Source of the DNA: Thermoplasmata archaeon
GTDB lineage: Archaea > Thermoplasmatota > Thermoplasmata > Thermoplasmatales > Thermoplasmataceae
Reading direction: 5' to 3'
DNA: 10,409 nucleotides
NCBI GenBank assembly: GCA_021806345.1
Contig: JAJZXP010000059.1
Location: 1-10,409, forward strand
Shown here: in pieces, positions 5,968 through 10,409 of the stretch
Position numbering within the stretch: position 1 is the first letter of the stretch
How the letters are laid out: the number at the start of each line of letters is the position of its first letter
The notes under the pieces: model-generated
What the model saw: only the letters and a program-made list of their open reading frames with translations
What the model was told of the DNA's origin: nothing
The model's database searches: none
Translations under genes and position numbers: made by a program

Positions 5968-7566
5968 TTATTTCTTTTTCATATGAAAAATTGATTCAGC
6001 ATAAGGCTGGCGGTCCCTCTCTGTTCTATTTAATACTGGTCTCTTAAATACTTTAATTATCTCAAATCCACTTTTTTCAGCGATTTCCGGGTATAGATTA
6101 AATTGGTCATTTGCAACTATGAAATAATTACCGTCTGGTTTTACGAATCTACTGATGTTTTCGAGAACTTTACTAATACCATTAACGTACTCTTCCTTTG
6201 CCTTTTTTCCCTTTCCCAAGGACATTGAACCAATCTCATATTTATCGTTTCTTGGGATGCCGAACATCTCATATGAATATGCATGTTGTTCGTGATAATC
6301 GATCTGTCCAACATAAGGTGGAGAAGTGAATACTCCATCAATTATTCTTTTATCTCTCCTCGCTAATACAGTATTTTCATCTTTCAATTTGTCCCCTATA
6401 TTAACGTTCTTAGAGTCTCCATGAATTATCCATATTCTAGTTCCCTCATCTCTCAACTTTTCGAATTGCTCCAACCTATCTATTGTATCGTGAGTATTTT
6501 TTCTTAAGTGTCTAATAATGCTATTTATTGGCGTACAAATTTTAAAATGTTTAGAGCAATAGTATGGCCCATATTGTGGCTCTACTAATGTGGCTAAGTC
6601 AGAATGGGTAGTAGCCCTACATGACCTAGCTGTTCTACTAAGTATTATTTTCATTACATTCGCTATCTTTTGGTCTTGTTCTTCTTCTATTAACCCGATG
6701 TAAAACGAAATTTCCTGTTGAATTCTTTTGGTGAACCATTTTGAAATGAAACCTGAAATATCGTCAGTTTCAATCAGTTGAGCATCTCTTCTTAGTCCAT
6801 TTTTCTCAAGAAATTCATTGTTCAAATCGAAAAATTCACTAAGTTTTTGTTTTGAATAAGATTTCTCTTCAATTTCATTGGAGTATACTTGTCGCTTATA
6901 ATCTCTTACAGGAAAATTAATGCTATTAAAAGAAGATATTCTATTTCGCAGTTCAATGTCAAATTTATCGTCAAAAGATTTTTCACTAAAAGTTTGAAGT
7001 TTTGAAAAAGCGCCTTCTAATTTATATTTCAGTGTAAAAACATCGTAAATATCAGTTTTCACTCTTGCTATCAAACAATTGAATTCAGATACGTCGATTC
7101 CAATGGAATTAATTCCTAATTCGGCAGCTTGAACCAGTGTTGTTCCACTACCCATGAATGGATCCAAAATGATATCTCCTCTTTCAAAGTAGGTCTCTTT
7201 CTTGAACTTATCAACATGGTTATCTAAGAAATACTCAACCAATTGTGGAATAAATTTACCTTTGTAAGGGTGGAGTCTGTGAACGTGCTTTGTTCTCTCA
7301 CTCTCAGATAGCCCGTCAAAAGATAATTCCCAATCGATATCTTCTCCTAATTTCTTTACCCATATGTCTTGTTTTGAAAGTATGTTGTTGTCATAGTAAT
7401 TCTTTAGTTCTTCGATATCTATTCTAATTGTATGCGTGTTATCCTCATGTTTGGTCACCTTTGCATACTGAATCAAATAACCAATGTTGGAACTTGTTAC
7501 TTTCCTGTTTAAATAATTGCTTGCCCACTCGCAAGCTTCTGAGATAGTAACTAGTTGAGGATCCAT
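5968..7566 (-). CDS. Amino-DNA methyltransferase of the type II R-M pair (probably N4-cytosine)
   Basis: The 532-residue methyltransferase would protect host DNA from the convergent TdeIII-like endonuclease. SAM-binding motif I is ILDPFMGSGTTLVQAAELG (133-151), followed by GIDVSEFN (156-163). The catalytic motif IV is FTSPPYVGQIDY (413-424). SPPY-type motifs methylate exocyclic amino groups, and TSPPY favours N4-cytosine over N6-adenine. The order is motif I before IV, with ~270 residues between them that should contain target recognition. HRLHPYKGKFIPQLV (96-110) and SRTARSCRATTHSDLATL (310-327), then YYCSKH, are blocks typical of this R-M methylase group. Residues 5-58 (TISEACEWASNYLNR...IGYLIQYAKV...DIEELKNYY) look like a MerR/excisionase-type helix-turn-helix, possibly for self-regulation. 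ATG 7566 has TATA-like sequence at the right distance. The gene is intact and transcribed separately from its endonuclease. Confidence 0.82.
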   Translation of the reverse strand: MDPQLVTISEACEWASNYLNRKVTSSNIGYLIQYAKVTKHEDNTHTIRIDIEELKNYYDNNILSKQDIWVKKLGEDIDWELSFDGLSESERTKHVHRLHPYKGKFIPQLVEYFLDNHVDKFKKETYFERGDIILDPFMGSGTTLVQAAELGINSIGIDVSEFNCLIARVKTDIYDVFTLKYKLEGAFSKLQTFSEKSFDDKFDIELRNRISSFNSINFPVRDYKRQVYSNEIEEKSYSKQKLSEFFDLNNEFLEKNGLRRDAQLIETDDISGFISKWFTKRIQQEISFYIGLIEEEQDQKIANVMKIILSRTARSCRATTHSDLATLVEPQYGPYYCSKHFKICTPINSIIRHLRKNTHDTIDRLEQFEKLRDEGTRIWIIHGDSKNVNIGDKLKDENTVLARRDKRIIDGVFTSPPYVGQIDYHEQHAYSYEMFGIPRNDKYEIGSMSLGKGKKAKEEYVNGISKVLENISRFVKPDGNYFIVANDQFNLYPEIAEKSGFEIIKVFKRPVLNRTERDRQPYAESIFHMKKK

Positions 7567-7587
7567 ATAGTCAAGGAAATCCGTCCC

Positions 7588-7600
7588 TTAATTAAAATTT
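7588..7600 (-). promoter_or_regulatory. TATA region for the methyltransferase gene
   Basis: Minus-strand AAATTTTAATTAA is centred ~27 bases before ATG 7566, fitting a leaderless or very short-leader archaeal transcript. Confidence 0.4.
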
Positions 7601-7633
7601 AGCGAAAATTGTAGACGGGTACTCAAGTTTTTA

Positions 7634-7705
7634 AATAACGAATTTCAAATCGATTTTCCTTGAAAACTGAATTTATTAAGAAATTTTAAAATCTAATTCG
7701 TTATT
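7634..7705. repeat. 11-bp inverted repeat upstream of the tRNA gene
   Basis: AATAACGAATT (7634-7644) and AATTCGTTATT (7695-7705) are perfect 11-base inverted copies separated by 50 bases. The right arm overlaps the tRNA box B/start region and the left arm lies toward the methyltransferase promoter. It could be a regulator site or the trace of an excision/insertion end. In such AT-rich DNA chance is not excluded. Confidence 0.35.
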
Positions 7706-7708
7706 GCA
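7672..7708 (+). promoter_or_regulatory. Box A and box B of the tRNA promoter
   Basis: TTTATTAAG (7672-7680) is a good archaeal box A. TGCA at ~7705-7708 is a box B-like start site about 26-30 bases downstream, leaving a short 5' leader before the tRNA at 7713. The elements suggest the tRNA gene can be transcribed despite its odd bases. Confidence 0.45.
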
Positions 7709-7712
7709 TCTT

Positions 7713-7787
7713 GGGCTCGTGGCCTAGTCTGGATAAGGCACCGTCCTTCTAAGTCGGTGATCGTGGGTCCGAATCCCACCGGGCCCG
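7713..7787 (+). tRNA. tRNA-Arg (anticodon UCU), atypical
   Basis: The cloverleaf is complete. The acceptor stem 7713-7719/7780-7786 has 7 bp with one U-G, and the discriminator is G7787. The D-arm 7722-7725/7736-7739 has the conserved GG in its loop. The anticodon stem is 7741-7745/7753-7757 with loop CTTCTAA and anticodon TCT at 7748-7750. The variable loop TGATC is followed by a 5-bp T-stem, 7765-7769/7775-7779. It reads AGA codons (and AGG with wobble), which are abundant in the genes around it. Two features are abnormal: the T-loop reads TCCGAAT, with C instead of the near-invariant U at position 55, and the anticodon stem has a U30-U40 mismatch. CCA is not encoded. No intron. It may be an element-borne variant, a decaying copy, or a functional divergent isoacceptor. 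Confidence 0.9.
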
Positions 7788-7936
7788 CTAACAATTAAGC
7801 TACCATAATGAATTCTCTTATAATAGCCTTCAATTCTCACACCCCATAATATTTATTTGTGTTCTAATTAGAGAGATATAAATTTTAGGCTTCAATTTGA
7901 AAAGTTGCTTAAGTTATTATAGGCACTTTATTAGAA

Positions 7937-9040
7937 TTAATCCTCCATAAGTGCTTCAAGTCCTGCATAATAGGGATAATGTGTGATTAATGCCACATCA
8001 TCCTTGCTTTTTATGATTTGTTCCTTCATTCCTTTATTAACAGAATTTAGGACACAGGAATAATGGTAATGTAGCCCAGAAGCGTAATCGTGTTGAGTGT
8101 AGGACAATGTTTTGGCTTTATTTCTTGAGTATTTCGTATATGGACATTTTCCTTCTGAGATATCTTCTTTTTTATCAAATAAATCACAAACCTCTAGACA
8201 CTTTACCTTTATGTTGTCTATGGGTCTCCCTAAATTGGAATAGTTTCTAATCACATAGGGGCAGAAAAGGATCCACTTACCACAAATTGGACATCGATCC
8301 GAGTTTCTCGAATTTATTGTATCCACAGTAGCAGTAGGTATGCCGGTTCTTAACGAAAAGCTTCCAGATTGTATCTCTTTTTTAATACCTACTTCGACTC
8401 CATATATTCTCTTGTCATGTGAAATAATCAAAAAGTCAGGTGGTACGATGTGTTTGTACTTGCTCAAAAAGCGTTGTGTGAGCAATAATGGGAGGATATA
8501 GCCTAAGTCATTTTTCAGCATAAAAATGTAAACTAACAATTCGTGCCAAAGACCGCCGGCTGTCTTAGGTAACATTGTATCAAAATAACTGTCTAGACCA
8601 CCGGGAGCTTCGCTTAATCCTTGTTTTAGACCTATCTTACCATCAAACGATATTAAATTCTGGAAACTATCTTCTTGTTTTACGCCTTTAACGTTTTCAC
8701 CCAGCTTCTTAAAAAAGTCCTTTCTAATTTTAGATTCAACCGTAATGTTCTCATAAGTCATTAACAAATTAACAAGTCTCAGGATGAATCTAATAAACGA
8801 TTCACGGCCTTCTTCCCCTTTTATTGCATAAAATCCTCTACCGAATATAATATATTCTATCACATCTGCTAAAATCATTTGTCTACCATCTTCACCATAT
8901 AGGTAGGACGGGAGATCCAAGCTGGCAATTTCCTTCATTAATTCCTCTCTGTTCTTATTATAGATAATATTGCCAGAACTTTCGAATATCTGGTCTAAAA
9001 TAGAGAGATGTTTTAATGATCTTATTGTTCGATTGTACAT
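7937..9040 (-). CDS. Putative PD-(D/E)XK-like nuclease with cysteine-rich insert
   Basis: I do not recognise a named family. The 367-residue protein has a helical N-terminal half (1-155). A segment resembling a PD-(D/E)XK core follows: helix glutamate E167 in AGGLWHELLVYIFML, D202 in VPPDFLIIS, then E216-V-G-I-K220 in GVEVGIKKE, and a downstream GIPTATVDTINS block. The E-x-G-x-K variant of the ExK strand is unusual, so catalysis is inferred. Residues 250-300 hold C250-PIC253, C260-PY, C281-LEVC285 and C299-PY, a likely zinc module. Restriction-like or DNA-damage nuclease is the best guess. For the start, ATG 9040 is preferred: minus-strand GGTGAT (9058-9053) is a Shine-Dalgarno match just upstream. 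TTG 9061 would add seven residues and bury that site. The gene is divergent from an AbrB-type regulator at 9284. Confidence 0.6.
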   Translation of the reverse strand: MYNRTIRSLKHLSILDQIFESSGNIIYNKNREELMKEIASLDLPSYLYGEDGRQMILADVIEYIIFGRGFYAIKGEEGRESFIRFILRLVNLLMTYENITVESKIRKDFFKKLGENVKGVKQEDSFQNLISFDGKIGLKQGLSEAPGGLDSYFDTMLPKTAGGLWHELLVYIFMLKNDLGYILPLLLTQRFLSKYKHIVPPDFLIISHDKRIYGVEVGIKKEIQSGSFSLRTGIPTATVDTINSRNSDRCPICGKWILFCPYVIRNYSNLGRPIDNIKVKCLEVCDLFDKKEDISEGKCPYTKYSRNKAKTLSYTQHDYASGLHYHYSCVLNSVNKGMKEQIIKSKDDVALITHYPYYAGLEALMED

Positions 9041-9079
9041 TTCTCTCAAGAAATCACCCAAGATAATCTTTTCAGAGTC

Positions 9080-9096
9080 TCTAATTCAAAATTAGA
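9080..9096. promoter_or_regulatory. Palindrome at the nuclease promoter
   Basis: TCTAATT (9080-9086) and AATTAGA (9090-9096) are perfect inverted arms around CAA. On the minus strand the AT-rich centre lies where a TATA box would sit for a transcript starting near 9061, so a bound repressor could block that promoter. Confidence 0.4.
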
Positions 9097-9119
9097 AATA
9101 GTTGAGAAATAACGATGGA

Positions 9120-9137
9120 TTAACGATATATCTTTAA
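9120..9137. promoter_or_regulatory. Second palindrome in the divergent spacer
   Basis: TTAA-C-GATATATC-T-TTAA is symmetric except for one base pair. The left side overlaps a short tandem repeat (TAACGATGGAT at 9110-9120, TAACGATATAT at 9121-9131). It is a candidate operator for the adjacent AbrB-type protein. The spacer 9041-9283 holds no gene. Confidence 0.35.
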
Positions 9138-9252
9138 CCATCTCTGGGACATATTGAAAAAAGGTTTGATTGATCTCCAATGTATTATTACATGATTACA
9201 CACATATAATATTCTTGTCAATATAAATTAGAAACGATCAACCACAGTTAGA

Positions 9253-9262
9253 TAATTTAATC
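9253..9262 (+). promoter_or_regulatory. TATA box of the first AbrB gene
   Basis: TAATTTAATC is centred ~26 bases before ATG 9284, the leaderless archaeal arrangement. Confidence 0.4.
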
Positions 9263-9283
9263 AAAGTATAGATTACCGTAGTA

Positions 9284-9442
9284 ATGCAACAATTGGTTGA
9301 TGTATCGCATATTTCAAAAAGAGGTTCTTCTTTGAGACTGACTCTACCAAAGAAAGTTCAGGTAATTTTAGGTGCCAAAGAGGAAGATATTGTGGGATTT
9401 TATGAAGAAGACGGAAGGATAGTTTTGAAGAAGATGGATTAA
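9284..9442 (+). CDS. AbrB/SpoVT-type swapped-hairpin DNA-binding protein, copy 1
   Basis: This 52-residue protein is a complete AbrB-like domain: VDVSHISKRGSSLRLTLPKK, then a VILGAKEEDIVGFY stretch and GRIVLKKM. The family dimerises through swapped hairpins and binds AT-rich operators. In archaea it often serves as antitoxin or local transcription regulator. The basic, serine-rich SKRGSSLR loop is the expected DNA contact. A TATA box lies about 26 bases before the ATG and no ribosome site is visible. The gene is divergent from the Cys-rich nuclease and convergent with the smaller nuclease, with only 18 bases between stop codons. It shares 27 of 48 aligned residues with the second copy at 10099-10263. 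Confidence 0.87.
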   Translation: MQQLVDVSHISKRGSSLRLTLPKKVQVILGAKEEDIVGFYEEDGRIVLKKMD

Positions 9443-9444
9443 AG

Positions 9445-9469
9445 AAGAGTTAATTCTTAGTTAGCTCTT
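9445..9469. terminator. Hairpin between convergent AbrB and nuclease genes
   Basis: As + strand RNA, AAGAGUUAAUU (9445-9455) can pair with AGUUAGCUCUU (9459-9469) around a 3-base CUU loop, an 11-bp stem with two G-U pairs. It spans the 18-base gap and the stop codon of the minus-strand nuclease, where a shared terminator would be useful. There is no long T-tract. Confidence 0.35.
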
Positions 9470-10024
9470 GACTACATTGATTGGTATGTTTATCTTGCCA
9501 TATTTTTTCCTCAACAATTCTATGCGGTGATCAATCGAGGCAGAGTATTCTTCATAATTGAAATCTTTCGCTTTCTTGAATGACTCTGGTCCAACGTATG
9601 CAAAAACTAGATGCAAGTCCGAAACCTGTTTTTTTAATTTGGGATATAGAAGCATCTTCTTGTAGTATCTGTCAACAACACGAAGGGCTCCAGGTGTAAG
9701 GCTAGAACTCTCATCTTCAAGGTCTCCGTCCCAGAATACCTTAACTTCAACTACCTGATCCTTACCGCCTTGCTCAAATATGAGGTCAGGTTTTAATTTC
9801 CTATTTTTACCGTCAATGAGAACTGGGTCATACATTAATTCCATAAAGAGGGTTTCAGGAGAGTACCCGTTCTTTCTTAAATTGTAATAGGTTTCTGCAA
9901 CAAATAAAGCTTCGGTACTTTGTTCTCTGTAGAGCTCTTTATCTTCGAAACTTTTCACGTATTTTCTGAGTTCTGATGCTGCTGAACTCGTTGCACGATT
10001 AAGGTCGTTTAAAAATCTGTTCAT
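9461..10024 (-). CDS. PD-(D/E)XK superfamily nuclease bracketed by AbrB genes
   Basis: The 187-residue protein has a clean PD-(D/E)XK core: E38 in the early helix (QSTEALFVAETYY), D80 in LKPDLIFEQ, and E93-V-K95 in QVVEVKVFW, with the expected strand-turn-strand between. A long helical region (residues 110-136) and a basic C-terminus (RKKYGKINIPINVVKS) follow. I do not recognise a named family; restriction-like or toxin nuclease, or a DNA-repair hydrolase, are possible. ATG 10024 is the first start, and minus-strand TTAATTATTATG lies ~14-25 bases upstream, so it probably has its own promoter. An AbrB paralogue lies 74 bases upstream on the same strand and another faces its 3' end. The pairing suggests AbrB control or an antitoxin-toxin relation. 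Cytoplasmic. Confidence 0.72.
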   Translation of the reverse strand: MNRFLNDLNRATSSAASELRKYVKSFEDKELYREQSTEALFVAETYYNLRKNGYSPETLFMELMYDPVLIDGKNRKLKPDLIFEQGGKDQVVEVKVFWDGDLEDESSSLTPGALRVVDRYYKKMLLYPKLKKQVSDLHLVFAYVGPESFKKAKDFNYEEYSASIDHRIELLRKKYGKINIPINVVKS

Positions 10025-10098
10025 TTAAATCGCACATAATAATTAACATGTCTCTATGAAAAATTATGCTGGTTAGATTTAGATCTATACGTATTTAG

Positions 10099-10263
10099 TT
10101 AACCTTCCATTTTCATCTTTCTTAACACTATTTCTCCATCCTTTTCGCCATAAATAATGAGGTCATCCGACTTTAGTCCCAATTTCTTAATAATTTTTGA
10201 AGGAAGAGTAATTCTGAAGGAGCTCCCTCTTGACGAAATGTGTGATACGTCCAATATTCTCAT
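10099..10263 (-). CDS. AbrB/SpoVT-type swapped-hairpin DNA-binding protein, copy 2
   Basis: This 54-residue paralogue of copy 1 reads LDVSHISSRGSSFRITLPSK, then KLGLKSDDLIIYGEKDGEIVLRKM. The DVSHIS.RGSS.R.TLP core is shared exactly, while the region after it, which in this family helps set dimer partners, differs. It lies 74 bases upstream of the PD-(D/E)XK nuclease on the same strand, so it could be co-transcribed with it and act as antitoxin or autoregulator. The start ATG 10263 has a TATA element at the right distance and no in-frame ATG upstream. The C-terminal MKMEG is an extension absent from copy 1. Confidence 0.87.
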   Translation of the reverse strand: MRILDVSHISSRGSSFRITLPSKIIKKLGLKSDDLIIYGEKDGEIVLRKMKMEG

Positions 10264-10283
10264 AATTCCGAAATACGGCTGTT

Positions 10284-10294
10284 GTATAATAATG
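10284..10294 (-). promoter_or_regulatory. TATA box of the second AbrB gene
   Basis: Minus-strand ATTATTATAC lies ~22-30 bases before ATG 10263, again with no room for a ribosome-binding leader. The remaining right edge (10295-10409) shows no gene I can support. Confidence 0.45.
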
Positions 10295-10409
10295 GTATTT
10301 TCCTTTAGTTGGTTGTGGAATCCGTAATATCCGCGTTTTATAAGTAATCTCTTTTTCTCATTTCTCCTGTTGTAGGTAAGGGATTATGTAGGGGTAAAGC
10401 CCTCCAGCG

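Noticed and set aside
7765..7787. 3' end of the tRNA as an integration (att) site
   Set aside because: No second copy of the tRNA 3' segment occurs in the window; a partner could lie outside but cannot be shown.
10358..10409. Open minus-strand frame at the right edge (AGGLYPYIIPYLQQEK then stop), possibly the end of another gene
   Set aside because: Only 16 codons are visible, and a second minus-strand frame is also open there; it cannot be decided without the next bases.
1..10409. CRISPR array
   Set aside because: No set of regularly spaced identical repeats of 20-40 bases was seen on either strand; the only short arrays are the GGACA cluster and one 11-base tandem pair.

Overview
The window looks archaeal and most like Thermoplasmata (Thermoplasma/Ferroplasma/Cuniculiplasma relatives). 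The reasons are AT-rich TATA boxes about 25 nt upstream of start codons with little or no leader, an archaeal-style tRNA-Arg with box A/box B elements, arginine codons dominated by AGA/AGG, AbrB-type small regulators, and a compact integrase and zinc-ribbon proteins of the kind carried by archaeal mobile elements. The taxonomic call is an inference from style, not from a marker gene. The region is accessory: a patchwork of restriction/defence-type genes and mobile-element genes with no core metabolic gene apart from one unusual tRNA.

Left part (1-3625, + strand). The window opens inside the 3' end of a gene whose product looks like the tail of a HerA/FtsK/Zot-like P-loop ATPase joined to two tandem zinc ribbons. 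A cluster of TGTCCT/AGGACA repeats follows. Next is a complete GmrSD-type (DUF262 + DUF1524) single-chain type IV restriction nuclease (887-2629). After an inverted-repeat promoter comes a two-gene unit: a minimal tyrosine recombinase (2742-3350), translationally coupled through an ATGA overlap to a small predicted beta-barrel (LSm/SH3-like) protein (3347-3625).

Middle (3626-7566). A non-coding gap with a TATA box, a 9-bp hairpin and a T-tract leads to a TdeIII-like PD-(D/E)XK type II restriction endonuclease (3855-4628, +). Its probable partner is an amino-DNA-methyltransferase with an N-terminal helix-turn-helix (5968-7566, -). The two genes converge tail to tail. An intact 1304-bp ISL3-family insertion sequence (4642-5945) sits exactly between their stop codons, with 24-bp terminal inverted repeats (20/24 matching) and a perfect 8-bp target duplication, AAACAAAA, so neither gene is broken.

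Right part (7567-10409). A tRNA-Arg(UCU) gene (7713-7787) has two departures from consensus, C at position 55 and a U30-U40 mismatch, but good box A/B promoter elements. Then comes a 367-residue protein with a PD-(D/E)XK-like core and a cysteine-rich insert (7937-9040, -). It is divergent from a 52-residue AbrB-family regulator (9284-9442, +), and the shared 243-bp spacer carries two palindromes. A second PD-(D/E)XK nuclease (9461-10024, -) follows, and then a second AbrB paralogue (10099-10263, -). The smaller nuclease is thus bracketed by two related AbrB proteins that share 27 of 48 aligned residues. This AbrB/nuclease cluster is the best candidate in the window for an undescribed defence or toxin-antitoxin-like module.

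How the genes may work together: the type IV enzyme would attack modified foreign DNA, the type II pair unmodified foreign DNA, and the two extra nucleases under AbrB control could be further defence or addiction functions. The integrase and IS supply mobility. The restriction and nuclease genes look visibly more AT-rich than the IS, the integrase and the left-edge gene, consistent with assembly from different sources.
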